The notes beneath the pieces are model-generated. The model did no database searches and was not told the DNA's origin. It was given only the letters and a program-made list of their open reading frames with translations. Below are positions 42,880 to 55,368 of a DNA stretch of 64,000 nucleotides, piece after piece. The DNA lies in the NCBI GenBank assembly GCA_947650285.1, contig CANTFL010000810.1, forward strand, positions 248,001 through 312,000, in the 5' to 3' direction. Both the position numbers and the translations under genes were made by a program. This DNA comes from Hyaloperonospora brassicae (taxonomy: Eukaryota; Oomycota; Peronosporomycetes; Peronosporales; Peronosporaceae). Numbering within the stretch: the first letter of the stretch is position 1; every line of letters starts with the position of its first letter.

Positions 42880-43354
42880 CAGCGATCTGCAAAAAACAGT
42901 TGCCTGTCACCAAGACAAGAGAGAACATTCGTCATAGAGGTCACTTCTGTAGGTAATGCAAACAACAACAACAACACAGCGTCTGACTGACCAGGAAATA
43001 GATCCGTGACAATGACAGGCAGTACTAGATCTTCTGCCTGTCTCAAACTGTTCACCGAAGAGTTATATACACGATGCAAAAAGAAAATGGTGTAGACCCA
43101 CTTCAACGAATGGATGCTATATACCAGATGGAGGTCCCAGTGCGAGAATAGTATGCATGCTGGTTCCGTTACGAAATGAGCTTCAGCAGCCAAGGAAATG
43201 ATGTTTTTTCTGTGCGGTGGGATGTAAAGGACAAAATCAAGCAAATGTTGTTAATGAACCGAAGCATAACATTAATTGACATGACCTGCATGTATTGATA
43301 TGGGATACTGTGGAGGTAAAGTGCGGCAACTGTGAAAAATAATCGATTCAAGAA
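42880..43354. other. intergenic stretch left of Gypsy element 2
   Basis: A 475-bp AT-rich stretch with a short AAC repeat near 42960. I see no gene. A minus-strand frame at 42879-43244 lacks any recognisable motif. Confidence 0.35.
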
Positions 43355-43837
43355 TGTAGAAGAGCTATACAGCTCCTTAAGTCAGTGAAAGACTTAACGC
43401 TCTACGGGCAACTTTTGTTCAGAGAACCCGACTCGGAGAGTCAACAATCTAAGAAAGCTCACGGTTTCTGTTCCAGGGGGACCAAATGATTCAGATAATC
43501 ACAGCACAGAGTGCCCAAGAGTAGATACCTTTACAGGCGTTGCTAGCTCTAACCGATTGAAGACGCCTCGTAAGGCACGTGTCTTAAATGATCGAAACGG
43601 GAACTGAACTTTATTTTTCTTTATCCAAAATAACACCTCAGAACAACGTACTTGACCTAGTCACTACTGTTTTAACAAATACTTCCTAAAAGATCTCGTA
43701 ATTCGGTGGCTGACACACGTCAGCCCTCGACAATCGGTATGGTGTTCGAATATCATTTTAATGGGACTACTTCCTTTGTGTACCACACATGTTATGTTAC
43801 CCGTTACACACACAACTGTTGTGTAAATCTTGTTTCA
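43355..43837 (-). repeat. 3' LTR of Gypsy element 2
   Basis: Starts TGTAG on the plus strand and ends near TTTCA; the last 16 bases are diverged from the sister LTR. It aligns with 50455-50936 along its length, and with the solo LTR at 63258-63719 at lower identity. Confidence 0.85.
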
Positions 43838-43849
43838 TCCTCCTCCACC
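43838..43849 (-). promoter_or_regulatory. polypurine tract of Gypsy element 2
   Basis: On the minus strand GGTGGAGGAGGA lies directly before the TG that begins the 3' LTR, the position and composition expected of the plus-strand primer. It fixes the orientation and the inner boundary of the LTR. Confidence 0.7.
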
Positions 43850-45100
43850 AGACCGAAGTTACCACGAAACGTCAATCGAAGTCTTTTCTCGAAACGGTTG
43901 GCGTGTGTACGCTTTAACCTCACGGTATGCGAAAACACGAAACACCATGGCATCGCCACCTAACGAGTCTCGAACTCTTTCCTCCTACCTCGTTTTTAAT
44001 GAGGATTTTGACTGTGGTAGCGATACCAATGTCCATGGAGATGACGGTATAATGTCCAACCACCCTGTTTCTGAGGGGTCGACATCTCACAGTACCGAAT
44101 CCGTTCAACGAATGTGGTGAAATTACCGCGCCAATGGCGCAGCATCATGCAACAGACGGCGGTGAACTCATCATCATCAACCCGCTCGACGATCAATAGG
44201 AGTTGATTCTCCAGCGTGAGGAGACATCCCTTCGTCGCGCTCAGACCAAGCGGCTCATTCAAAACCGGAGCGGTTATGTATTCTGAACACATGACTTGGA
44301 GGAACGTCTCCGTCAAACGGAAGGCCATAGCATTTCAACATGATCCATTGCCTCAGAGACTACGTCGCCATAAGACATCGCCTTCCGCCAGATTCTACAT
44401 GAGAGGTATCTCGAAACATTCTTCACCACACAAGGTCAAAAAAAGACACACCTTTAAAACATGGCTCGTGGTATTTCGGCTTGACCGATATTGGGCGTTC
44501 CCATTTTGTTGTTCGCCTGTAAGTTGCCTGAAAAATAGGACAACCAATTCATCCGCTGGGTGAACCGCAAGCGACACCTCAGCAGCATGACATCTCTAAG
44601 AGCAAGTGACGATGTGGCCGACCTTGTTTGGAACGAAAGCTTCGGTACGAATACGCAAAGTTTAAGTCCAGAGGCCAACTGCGCAGTCGAACACGCTATG
44701 CTTCGGCTACGCCGGTAACCGCGGCTTCAGATGCAATGGTGGAAAGTAATCCGCTAACTTCATCACTATTGGTAAGAAACGTTTGTGGTCGCAGAATGAC
44801 CCTGGCCACGATATTCAAAGTATCCACGGCGTATGGGCAATCCCGATGAAGGAGAATCTTAGACCCCCGTCATTGCTCCAACTGTCGTTACCCTCGCAAC
44901 TTCTCCAAATACTGATTTTGGCCATGACGACGGCGTCGCATCAGGATGTTCTCCATATGGAACTGATGGTTCCCTTGCTCATCAAGCAGTGTCGGTGGCG
45001 GTCGGTGTATCAAAAGAGGAGCATGAGATGGTGCTGCTCGAGCTGAGTGGTATTTGTGAGACATTGGGTTAGACCCAGAGTGCGCTCGACGCGATGCAAG
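43850..45100 (+). pseudogene. broken antisense coding-like region inside element 2
   Basis: Between the 3' LTR and the integrase end, the plus strand (antisense to pol) carries protein-like sequence from an ATG at about 43948 through several stops: a Ser/Asn/Asp-rich start, a Leu-Gln-Arg-Glu-Glu helical part near 44210, a piece at 44588-44717, and a Glu/Leu-rich piece near 45000-45060. Element 1 has an antisense frame in the equivalent place. I see no named domain, and the frames are too broken for a firm call. It could also be a gag relic of another element inserted in the opposite direction. Confidence 0.35.
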
Positions 45101-45136
45101 CCCGTTAACAGGCGTCGGAGTTGGGCTAATCTTGGA

Positions 45137-46125
45137 TTAAGGCTCAGCTTGACCTCCGGATTCGGATTCAGCAGCCGATGGCAAGGCCATGTTACGCGGC
45201 GAAAGCGACTCCAATTTCACGTGATATGGATCCCGATATGGCTGATGCAAACCAACGCAGAACACTGACTGCGTGCGCAACTTGCGCGGAAGGTTTAGCG
45301 TATAAGCAAGCCCATTCTTAGCGATGACCGTGAATGGTACAATGAAGCGTGAACGCAACTTTGTCTTGAAGATAGCAAGCAATTCATTTGTAGGTAGTTT
45401 TTAGCATTGTTAAATTTGGTCTCCGACCTCATTACGTTCAATACAACCTCTGCCTTTAGCATCAGCTTGTTCCTTCTGCTTGTCTTGGCTATCAGCCAGT
45501 GCGTCAAGCACATGTCGTAAGACATTCGATCGCGTTGCGAGAAACTCGCTTACCTGTTTTTGAACAGTAGAAGGGCTGATATCAGCAAGCCGATCGGCAA
45601 CTCCTCCCCCACCAAGTCCTGAACCACGTAGTGGTAGCGTTAACCGAACGCGAGGGTGTGTGTGAACATTCACATAGAACAGTGTGTAGCTGGTGGAGGC
45701 ATGCACGGCGTTATTCAACGCAGATTTAACTACAGGGAGAATCGAACTCCAACGCTTTACCGTTTCAGCGCAAACACTGCGCAAGATGTCACCTATGATG
45801 CGATTTACTCGCTCGATTTGACCATCAGTCTGCGGATGATCCGCTGTGGACATGTCCAAACGTGTGCCGAGCACCTTGAAGATGGATTTTGAAACTTCCC
45901 AGTGAAGCGAGGATCTCTATCAGAGACAATTGCCAACGACAAACCGTGTTGTCGAAACACGCGATCGATAAACAGCGTAGCTGTACCTTCACCACCAATG
46001 GTATCCGGCACCGCCGCAAAATGAGCCATCTTGCTCAAACGGTCAACATAGACCACAATACCCGTATTTTTATACGAATCCTTTGTAATCCGAACAGGAA
46101 GTTCATACTGATGGACTCCCAACAC
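45137..46125 (-). pseudogene. integrase of Gypsy element 2
   Basis: Minus-strand frames at 46125-45805, 45874-45410 and 45382-45137 carry Val-Asp-Arg-Leu-Ser-Lys-Met, Ser-Asp-Arg-Asp-Pro-Arg-Phe and His-Pro-Gln-Thr-Asp-Gly-Gln, then the SH3-like C-terminal part. Gln stands where the catalytic Glu of the third acidic residue would be expected in the Asp-His-Pro block, although this position is Gln in many elements whose Glu lies further on. Frame changes near 45840 and 45400 inactivate it. No chromodomain follows. Confidence 0.85.
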
Positions 46126-46482
46126 CCCTTGGGTATAGGCAAACTAGCCAGCACCGCGGCCGCGTGAGGTGAGGGTTTCACCCGTTGATACGTTTCGCAC
46201 GTACGCACATATGTTCTAACCCATTTGTATAGTTTGAGCCACCAATAGAATTGGCTAACTGAGCCGTTCGTCTTCTCATGATCGAGATGACCGCTTACCG
46301 CAGTATCATGTGTCTAATAGAGGATCCGATATTTCAATTCCTCATCATGAGGGACAAAGATACGAGGATTATCCTCCACATCCGCGCTATAGCAAAATAG
46401 GCCTTGATATAGAGAATATCGATATAGCCACGCACGTAAAAGTGCCGACAAGTTTATGTCTGAGTCCTTAAACCCTCGCTCC

Positions 46483-46803
46483 CTATGCACGTAGCAGAGC
46501 TAAACAATGTTCATCCTTGGCATATGCCATACGGATTAGGTCAGTGACCGACGACGACAGAGCCGTAACGTGAGCAAGGTCATAGTCAGGCCTGCGTGAC
46601 AACGCATCAGCCAAAGCAGTCTGCTTGCCAGTCTTATACTCGACCTCGAAGTTGTACTCGGCAAGGAAGAAAATCCAACGAGCCATTCGCTGAGAGAGGC
46701 GCGGCGACTGGGTCGCAGTGCGTAGTGACGCATGATCTGTATCGACCACAAACTGCTTAGAGCCAAGAAGATGAACTCTGAATTTGACGAGAGCATACTT
46801 CAT
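46483..46803 (-). pseudogene. RNase H of Gypsy element 2
   Basis: The frame contains Met-Lys-Tyr-Ala-Leu-Val-Lys-Phe-Arg-Val, Val-Asp-Thr-Asp-His-Ala-Ser and Ala-Asp-Ala-Leu-Ser-Arg-Arg-Pro-Asp, clearly homologous to the RNase H part of element 1. It is separated from the RT by stops near 46900 and from the integrase by degraded sequence. Confidence 0.85.
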
Positions 46804-46919
46804 TGCAAGTAGCTCTTTGTCATGAACATAATAGTTCTTTTCTGCATCCTTCAGCTGCCGGGACTCAAACGAAATGCCGCTATCTCGTCCATCAGAATAT
46901 GTATGTAACAGAACGCTAA

Positions 46920-47846
46920 CTATGGTAAATTCGACGCGTCACAGACGACACTGAAAAGTCGATCAGTATCGGGTGAAGCCAAGATTGGCGCATGAAGGAG
47001 ACTCTCCTTTACTGCTTGAAAAGCATCATGCTCGGTGCTAGTCCAGCACCACTTCACATCCTTTTTCAGGAGATTGGATAATGGCCGAGCCATATCTGCG
47101 TAATTCGCACTGTACTTGTGTAAGTAATTGGCAAGGCCAAGCCACTTACGTAAGTCCTTTTGGAATTTTGGAACCGGCCAATCAACTATGGCTTTTACCT
47201 TGGCGGGATCCACTCTAAGGCCTCGCTTACCAATAAAGCATTTAAAAAAAGGAGTATCTTCTGCATCAAAGATGCACTTAAACGCGTTGGCGTGCAGCTT
47301 ATTCGTGCGCATGTACTCGAGCACCGCTCGCAAATGGTCAATGTGATTGTCCACATCTGACCGACTGTCCATAGCACGACTATGGACAAAGATGTCACCA
47401 AATTACGTATGTGCATGTCCTCTGTGAGGTCTGAACAATTGTGTCACAAGACGATTGACTGTAGCCGGGGCATTTGATAACCCTTGTGGCATAACAAGCC
47501 ACTCCCAGAGAATATCGCTCGGAGTGCTGACCGCTGTCAGCGGACTATCGCTTTCTCGCATGAGCAGCTGGTAATAACCATCGACTAAGTCGAGCGCACT
47601 GTACATTGTGCATCCCACCATATTGTTCTGACGATCATCCTTCCTAGGGATTGGTGTCTGAGCCGGTATGGTGGCAGGATTAAGCTTATTGCAAGAATGA
47701 ACGATGCGCCACTTTCCATTGGCCTTTCTGACACAAAATGTAGGTGTGGAATGGGAAGATTTGCTCTCACAAAATATACCAGCCACGTGCTATGCACGAA
47801 AGAAGTCGTCAATGACGTCACACTGTTCCTTTGATAAAAGCCACTA
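46920..47846 (-). pseudogene. reverse transcriptase of Gypsy element 2
   Basis: Frames at 47821-47403 and 47372-46920 carry the RT fingers and palm (Trp-Arg-Ile-Val-His-Ser, Ala-Leu-Asp-Leu-Val-Asp-Gly-Tyr-Tyr-Gln, Pro-Gln-Gly-Leu-Ser-Asn-Ala-Pro) and the thumb (Asp-Trp-Pro-Val-Pro, Lys-Tyr-Ser-Ala-Asn-Tyr-Ala). At about 47400 the catalytic Tyr-x-Asp-Asp is degraded to stop-Phe-Gly-Asp, so the enzyme is dead at its active site as well as by frame loss. The intact Gln and Trp codons here show what the two stops in element 1 replaced. Confidence 0.88.
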
Positions 47847-49352
47847 TCAGTATTTAGTTATAGGAACCAAGTCAAATTCATGACGTACACCTTTATCGGT
47901 AGGTAGGACGGACGGTGGGTCATGACACACTACGTCCTGAAACTCCTTTACCAAAGGATAAAATGAATCAAGAGGATCCTTAAGGATCGCAGATCCACTA
48001 CGCGCACTAAGTGTCGCTTTCGTGTCCTCAAGGATGCCCTCGTACAATAACGAGGATGAGTTCAACTCAACTTCGGGTAGAATGACCACTGAATCGGATA
48101 ACTCTCCTACCTGCAAGGCTTGGCTAAATTTGCCATCATACATTTCGTCTGATTCAAAGAGAGCATCCAAGGACGGAAATTTCTCTAGACTAATGTTGCC
48201 ACCAACATGGCCAGTCACTCCATTGACAAGTGTATATAGTGCATTATTACTATTATCACTTCGTGACTTCTTAGACGATGGGCGCTTAACAGGTGCCACC
48301 CGACGCCAAGATTGTTTCCTCAAAGAAACCTTACGCCTCCTAGAGGCCGGAACAGTAGGGTCCCCGTGGTTGCTTTTTATCTTAGCACGCTCTATACGAG
48401 AGCTCATGTATTAGACGACATCTGGTGAAATGTCACACAACTCGAACACTTCACTCAGTAAATTTACACTTAATACTTCACGTACAGCATCCAGGCCTAG
48501 CCCTGAACACTCTGGATTCTCGCAATCAATGTAATTACCGATATTCATAGAGGTGCCATCTCGGCCGCCCTCACTCGGTGAAATTCCACGTGCCACTCCG
48601 CTAACATCACAGGAATTACATTCTTGATATCTCGGCCCTAGGCCAACCATGCTTGTAGCATGCAGTGACTCAGTATCACAACGAGTATCACTCAGCAGAG
48701 TATAACTCCCTTCACATACGGTGAAAGAGCTCCGATCAATATGGATGTCATTGAAATTGGATTTAATTAACTCTGACATAACAATGTCCAGAACATTAAC
48801 ATCTTCCGTTAATGACTCGCGACAATAGTGATTTTGTTGCCTCGCAAAGGTGGGTTCATGACTTTCCAGAACTTCACTAAGAACATTGCGCGTTGCGCCT
48901 AAGGTATTAGACCTCCAATCAATCCATGGCTCATGGCGTTCAAGCCAGGCAATACCTAGGATGAGATCGTATCTCGAATCCAAATCGAGGACAAGGCAGA
49001 GTTCAATGCTATCGAAGTCCAAAAACTTCACACTTAAGTTCAACGTATTTTTAGGCACCGTGACACGACTACCAGTCGCTAGACGAACAGCGATCGAATC
49101 ACCCTCATGCGCTTTGAGCGCCTAAGAAAATTGCTGACTCCCCCAAGGTAACGACGTCAAGCATAATTGCATGATGCTCCGGGTTCAATTAGGATCGACC
49201 AATGCTTCTCAAAGCCTTTCATTGTTGGCTCAGCGACTAAAAAGCCAGCTTTGTATCTACATTCTGTGCTGACGGGTACAAAACTCGTTGGAGCTAAGCC
49301 CTGTTTTTCTCTACCATGTACAGAAGCAGCAGAATCTATTCTACCCCATTAG
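47847..49352 (-). pseudogene. protease and pre-RT region of Gypsy element 2
   Basis: A Pro-Gly-Ala-Ser (for Asp-Ser-Gly-Ala-Ser) block lies near 49210. The frame at 49058-48411 carries the downstream protease strand Tyr-Asp-Leu-Ile-Leu-Gly-Ile-Ala-Trp-Leu and a Ser/Asp-rich linker. The next frame, 48407-47847, is the linker into the RT, ending in the Leu-Pro-Thr-Asp-Lys-Gly-Val-Arg-His-Glu block that precedes Gypsy RTs. Confidence 0.75.
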
Positions 49353-49429
49353 GGCGCCCCGCGCCTACTGTGTGTCGACGTTTCCCCACGCCACACCAGA
49401 CTTCTGGTTGGGGCCGGGGTTTCGACTCA

Positions 49430-50453
49430 TAGGAGTCTGGGGCTGTTTGCGCGAAGGACAGGTAGGACGCAAGTGTTAAGTGCTTCCGCACATGTAAAAG
49501 ATTCTCACTTCCTGTTGTTTCTCCGCAACCTAAAGCTCAGCTTCACCTTCATCTTCAGCATGGCTGAGATCCATCAGTTCAGGCTTACAGTAAGCCGAGG
49601 TGCTCGCAGAGGTTGCCCTCGCAAAGCGTGGGTTGTATCCATTCCAACCAAGTCTGGCCGACTTAAAGTTGTGCTCAGCATTTTGAGAAATGTTACAGAC
49701 CCTTCAAACGTAGAAGGATGGACCCGAAAGACCTCGGTCCTGGCAACTCCATAGTGAATACCTTCCATAGAGACAGTCACACACACTGTCCCAGAGAGAG
49801 GGTCAGACTGCATAGCAGCCATCAGAGTTTTTAACTCCCTGACATAGTCCGTTTACTCATTCTTACCTTGACAGGTAGATAAGAAGCGTGATCGCACTCG
49901 ATAAGCCTAGTTGGGCGGCGAGAAAACTTGCAAAAGGTCTAACTTGAGCGAATCCCATGTGGGAAACGCCAAGTCGACAAACGCGCCACACGTCAAAGCA
50001 CACTCTCTGGTCTTTCATCGAGATTGGAGATGGCCATCGAGACCCGCTGGTACTCAAGTGAGATAAGGCCAGAGCTCATGGCCATCTCAATCTCACGAAT
50101 CCAGAGGGTGAGATTCTCCCCTCCTTCCCGGAGTAATGTTTAGTGTCCACCATACGGGTACGAGGCTTAGACTCTTCGTCTGGAATTTTCACAAAGCGTG
50201 TTGGCATAGCCGACGCTACTTGGTTTTGAGCCTGCCCTGGGGAGGCTGTTTCATACTGCATGAAGGTCTCAACTCTTGCATTGATCACATCGGAACCTTT
50301 TGCAGCTAGAAACTCCACATATTCATATCCTACGGCCGCGGTCAGCTTATTAAGCGCGACATTTTGGGCCTTAGTGAGAGGTGTGGATTGGTCCGTCCTC
50401 ACAGAGGATCGGTCATGACAACTCAGGCGTAGATTAACTACTAGTGCTATCAA
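49430..50453 (-). pseudogene. gag of Gypsy element 2
   Basis: Three frames (50453-50076, 50057-49863, 49822-49574) together carry a gag with the conserved Ala-x-Phe-Pro-Thr-Trp-Asp-Ser-Leu region and a hydrophobic C-terminal half. A degraded CCHC knuckle (Cys-Gly..His-Leu-Arg-Pro-Thr-Cys, with a stop inside) is visible near 49455-49495. The start lies just inside the 5' LTR and may be missing. Confidence 0.7.
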
Positions 50454-50454
50454 G

Positions 50455-50936
50455 TGTAGCGGATCTACACAGCTCTTTAGGTCAGTGAAAGACTTAACAC
50501 TCTACGGGCAACTTTTGTTCAGAGAACCCGACTCAGAGAGTCAACAATCTAAGAAAGCTTACGGTTTCTGTTCCAGGGGGACCAAATGATTCAGATAATC
50601 ACAGCACAGAGTGCTCAAGAGTAGATACCTTTACAGGCGTTGCTAGCCCTAATCGATCGAAGACGCCTCGTAAGGCACGTGTCTTAAATGGTCGAAACGG
50701 GAACTGAACTTTATTTTTCTTTATCTAAAATAACACCTCAGAACAACGTACTTGACCTAGTCACTACTGTTTTAACAAATACTTCCTAGAAGATCTCGTT
50801 ATTCGGTGGCTGACACACGTCAGCCCTCGACAATCGGTATGGTGTTCGAATATCATTTTAATGGGACTACGTCCTTTGTGTGCCACACATGTTATGTTAC
50901 CCGTTACACGCACACCTGTTGTGTAACTCCGTTACA
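50455..50936 (-). repeat. 5' LTR of Gypsy element 2
   Basis: A 482-bp copy that starts TGTAG and ends CCGTTACA on the plus strand, that is, TGTAACGG.. in the element's own direction, like the start of the element 1 LTR. Its end is better preserved than that of the left copy. Confidence 0.85.
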
Positions 50937-51034
50937 AAAAAGGTATGGGCGAGGGTAGAGTTCGGCATCAAAGACCTGTATATAGGAAGCACGGATCAAC
51001 GGTGGACAGCAATCAGCAGGTATAGTAATCGATG

Positions 51035-51039
<5 letters not shown>

Positions 51040-51081
<42 letters not shown>
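51040..51081. repeat. (TA)n microsatellite
   Basis: About 21 uninterrupted TA units just outside the 5' LTR of element 2. Confidence 0.95.
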
Positions 51082-51084
<3 letters not shown>

Positions 51085-54000
51085 AATATACGAGCAAATA
51101 AGTATTTTTGTGACACGCGCACCTCTTTGTTAAGCTTTGCAACGAGTACTCGCGTACTTGCGATCCAAATTTGGGGCTTTCTTAATCGCGATGTGAAACA
51201 TGAGGATGCAGATGATTTACACCGTACCATGTAGCGCCGGATCTCGCGTGTCATTGCGACTGATGCACTTCCTAAGCCTTTCTTACAGCAGAGACTATTG
51301 GCGAGTTGGTGGCTACGTAGTTCGTCCCCGTCCCATCAATCCACAACATGCGGGTTGTAAAAGATGACACGATTGGAGACTTTGGAGGTGGCGTGTTCAG
51401 TGGATCAATTCGGACACTGAACGGAATCGATAAGACCTAGAGCTTGCTGAATCGTATCTCTGTCATTATCGGGAGCTCATCCAAGCTACGCAAATCGGAG
51501 ACAGCATGATGCACACTTATTATACGCAGCAAGAACATAATCTCGATCTTTATAATTACTTTGATTGGTACCACTCTGACCGAAGAAACGACCGTTAGAC
51601 TTGTCGGGCGTAACGGAGCGGTTGCTACCAGAAGCTTTACTTTTAGCTGACGTCTGCACCAGTGACAATGGAGGATTTTTCTACGATTACGCTCAGATAC
51701 GTAGAAGCCATTTCTTTTAGTTCGAGTATCAATTGGCTCACTGGCGTTCTGACTGACCGATACATAAAATAAGGAGAACAAGAAAATGGTGTAGATGTCT
51801 TCATGTATGATTGTAGTAGATGGACTAGGAAATCGCAAATGATTTGACACCAAGCCGACGATGTTACGTTTGGTCGCTATCTACCTGCCACTGCGTACGT
51901 ATAAGTGAGTTAAATGAGCTTGCCGTGAGGCAGCTTCAAGAACTATGCACGCTGCATTTAACTGAACGTTACAAGATAAAGTTAGGAGCAGATAACTTGT
52001 CATAAAAGAAGCACCAGGTTAAAAAAGAACGATACGTTTGGACCGAACTGGTGCACAGCTGACCTGGATAGAAGACCGTCGGACTATCATTTCGATAGTT
52101 AGCGTCAAAGCAGCAAACAACGTTACATAAATAGAGAGATGCAACAGCTCCAATGCACTCAGCGCTTATCAATTACCCTTCCACAGTTTCTCAATCTCCC
52201 ACAAGGCAATACTTTGTTGTTTTGATATACTATAAATCAGAGATCACAATACGGAATATAAAACAGATGACCACAACAAATACGAAGACACCACAAATTG
52301 TCATACATTTAACAAATGCATCAGACAGCTACGACGATTAAGATGCCGAACAAGGTGGAGAAGGCATCGCACTGACTAATCCAAAAAGCATACATTACTG
52401 AGGTATACAATACGATACAATATACACATGCCTGAGATCAGTCACATTCATCCACGAATATCTTCTTCATCCCCTCTCTTAAGTCAGAATGTTCAGCCCA
52501 AATCATCTCTCACGTCGACAGACGGTAGGCAAGAAAAAAGGCGGGTGGACGCTACAAGCGTGATGATGCTTGCCTTCAACCTCCGATGCATGTCTTAATC
52601 ATGAAATTATGATCGACAGTGCACACCTTAGCTGAAGCTACTGTTGCCAGATCTGTCCGTCGCACGTGCTTGAGCGCGTAACAGTAGTGGTGATGGGGTT
52701 GACCTCGATCGTGCACTATGGTTGCTGTGAAGACAGACGCAATATTGCCATTTGAATTCTATGAAATATGCCATAAACGAAGTAGCTCGACCCACATCGA
52801 ACATGCAGCACATATCACTGATACGTCATGATGCTTCATTCTTAACGGTCGCTCTACGTGCGATAACGTTTCGTAATGATGCTCGCGTTGAAGACTTTAT
52901 GTATCATGTGGAAAACGCACTTGTGTATCAACAACTTTGTCGTGCAAACGAAGTGATCAATGGATACAAGTGGCCAGTTTGACGCCATCACTTCAGCTGT
53001 TATTTTGAAAATTACAACAACATCTTTATCGACAGCATCAAAAATATCGATACTGATCCATGTGATGTCTTGAGTGTGAATGTTGAGTCCCATTGTATAC
53101 ACCTGTGGCGCATTTCTTTATGTATGGTTATGTTGTGCACCATGTACTATCTTCATCATAAACCCTTTCAAGTTATACGCCTGAGCCCGTTTAATTATAG
53201 ATTCGATTACGGGCTTTTTTTGCTGACCGCGCCTGGATAATTTGGGCCTTGATGTGGAAATTGACCCGTATTTGATCAATGGACACCGTTTGATTATTTG
53301 TGCTCCCTCTCGCAGCCGCTCTATATCCCCTCTTAACAATTTTAGTTGTCTAATAGAGCAGCATCAAACAGTCCACTTTATAAAATTGATTACACGTTAC
53401 TACCCTTCACTATTTCCTCGAATTCATTAAACCCATCTATTGCCCATAACAGCAGCATCAAACCTTTGCGCATGACTTTTTTATGCACACGATAGTTAAA
53501 GCTCATTTTCTGACCCGCACTTCCAAGTGTTGATCTCCATGTCTGTGGTCTGCACAAATATGTGTGCATAAAATTCCGACGATGATGAAGAAGACAGAAA
53601 TCCGGCACCTCCGGACAATCGCACGTACGGATACATGGGGCCCACGTATGCAATACTATGGATTAATAGCAAAGGGTCAGACCATGCCGTGCATGATAAT
53701 CTAGCTAACCGAATGATTTTCTCGAGTCTCGAAGTTTGCCTTGTGGACACATGGTGAAGCCTTCATGCTTTCCGCTATTTGTTTCGCCGCTTAAAGGTGT
53801 ATACACTTTTCTAACACTCAATCAATAGGCCAGATTATATAGGTCGTCCCGCTTAAGCGGTCTCGTACGTCCTGATAGATTGTCGTACTTTCTCCCATTC
53901 GGCCTCTGCACAAATGTCTGTAACGATTATCTACTTCTACCGCTAAGGCAGCCCGGAATGCTACGATCTCATACGTGACTGTGAAGCAGTCGCTTGGCAA

Positions 54001-55098
54001 CAAAGCTCTCCGTAAGTTTGTCTGAAGATGTTCTTCAACAGATATGGACAGTTGGCAATCGCTGAGCCTACCTTTCGACAAGCAAGTTCTTCCGTGCTAA
54101 ACTTCTACGCGTAGAATATCATCGCCATTTTATTATGCTCTGCACAGCCTGATTCGGAAGACGCATCGCTAATGATACACCAAACAAATTCTGCGTCGCA
54201 GTTTCGCCGTGTATTCCGACCTTTGCTAACTTGTTTCCGGTTACATCATTATGTGTATTGACAAGCGAGGCCATCATGGGATAATGGCCTGGAGGCAATG
54301 TCGGGGTCAACAACCATGAGATCACGCCAAGGCGAAGCTGTCTATACTTGCGTTTTCATCAGGTCTCCATTCATTGAGGCGAGAAGTCGTCATCGTACCC
54401 AATCGAAGACAAGTGATTCCTCGAAGTCAATGAATGAACGAAGGGTGCCGGCCACAAGTAAATGGGCAAGCTAGTAACTTGTTTGACTTTAGCAACAAAA
54501 CGACCGTCTGCTGTGAACACGCTAACAAAAAAACATCATTGCGCGAGCGCCGATTCCCACCGGATCTCAGCGTTCATTCAAGGTCATCCTAGTGGCTTCT
54601 ACATCTTGACCGCGAGGACAGCTACATATGGTATGCACTCGAACATTAGCGTACGAGCTCCCAGACAAGAGAGATTCACGATGCGAGTTATGGCAGTCGC
54701 GACGTGCATACCGTCGTAAAGTGTCTACAATGTAGCGCTAGTTCCGATGGCATGTCAGTGGCCAGTGCAAGTATACACAAAAAGACGTTTGCTGCTCCTA
54801 GACGATACTGCCGAGATGCCGACATGTTTTGCGTCACACGTCTCAGTTGTATTGCGCGCGTCACACGGATCCATGGCACGTCAAAAACTTAGGTCTGGAA
54901 TTCTACTGAACTTACTGAGAGCACAAACCGTTTTTATTTTGGCTGTATTTCAAAAGACTATAAAAGTAATTGGCCGGTCAATATTTGAAACCGGCGGTGA
55001 CGAGTCAAAAACGTTCAAAACCACTTTTTTACCAGCAGATCACGGAACCGCACTACGTTCGCGCGACTCGGGACGGCGCCGCGACCCTCTTCTCCAGT
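51082..55098. other. AT-rich gene-poor region
   Basis: Four kilobases without a gene I can support. A minus-strand frame at 51853-51437 and its neighbours read weakly like protein but have no motif. A hairpin AGCCCGT..ACGGGCT followed by T7 occurs at about 53186-53223. Upstream of the LC8 gene a TATA-like CTATAAAAG lies at 54958-54966, about 135 bp before its ATG. Confidence 0.45.
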
Positions 55099-55368
55099 AT
55101 GGCGGAGCGCAAGGCCGTGATCAAGAACGCCGACATGCACGAGGACATGCAGCAGGACGCCGTGGACTGTGCGAGCCAAGCGCTCGAGAAGTACAACATT
55201 GAGAAGGACATTGCGGCCTTTATCAAAAAGGAGTTTGACAAGAAGTATAACCCCACGTGGCACTGCATCGTGGGCCGGAACTTTGGCTCGTACGTCACGC
55301 ACGAGACGAAGCACTTTATCTACTTTTACTTGGGCCAAGTGGCGGTGCTTCTCTTCAAGTCTGGCTGA
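55099..55368 (+). CDS. DYNLL: dynein light chain LC8 (DYNLL)
   Basis: An 89-residue single-exon protein, exactly the usual length of LC8. Practically every family block is present: [24 protein letters not shown] and Phe-Ile-Tyr-Phe-Tyr-Leu-Gly. LC8 is a homodimeric hub that binds short linear motifs in dynein intermediate chain and many other proteins, in cytoplasmic and flagellar dyneins alike. The frame is open for 43 codons upstream, but the ATG at 55099 gives the conserved start; an acceptor-like TTCTCCAG just before it could mean a 5' UTR intron. It is convergent with the AN1 gene. Confidence 0.97.
   Translation: MAERKAVIKNADMHEDMQQDAVDCASQALEKYNIEKDIAAFIKKEFDKKYNPTWHCIVGRNFGSYVTHETKHFIYFYLGQVAVLLFKSG

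Larger units (their letters stand above)
43355..50936 (-). mobile_element. full-length but dead Ty3/Gypsy retrotransposon (element 2)
   Basis: Two direct LTRs of about 482 bp (43355-43837 and 50455-50936) flank a 6.6-kb interior in which gag, protease, RT, RNase H and integrase run on the minus strand. The 5' LTR is therefore the right-hand copy. A purine-rich tract adjoins the left LTR and a diverged primer-binding site adjoins the right LTR, both consistent with minus orientation. By hand comparison the LTRs differ at roughly two dozen positions (about 95% identity), so the insertion is old. Every gene is broken. Flanking pentamers (AAGAA on the left, AAAAA on the right) could be a decayed target duplication. 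It belongs to a different lineage from element 1 because no chromodomain is evident. Confidence 0.88.

Noticed and set aside
45715..45745. Sequence resembling a tRNA T-arm (GGAGTTCGATTCTCCC on the minus strand)
   Set aside because: It lies inside the integrase coding part of element 2 and no acceptor or anticodon stem can be drawn around it.
53186..53223. Hairpin AGCCCGT..ACGGGCT followed by seven T, like a bacterial terminator
   Set aside because: This is eukaryotic DNA with no gene nearby; a 7-bp stem is expected by chance in 64 kb.
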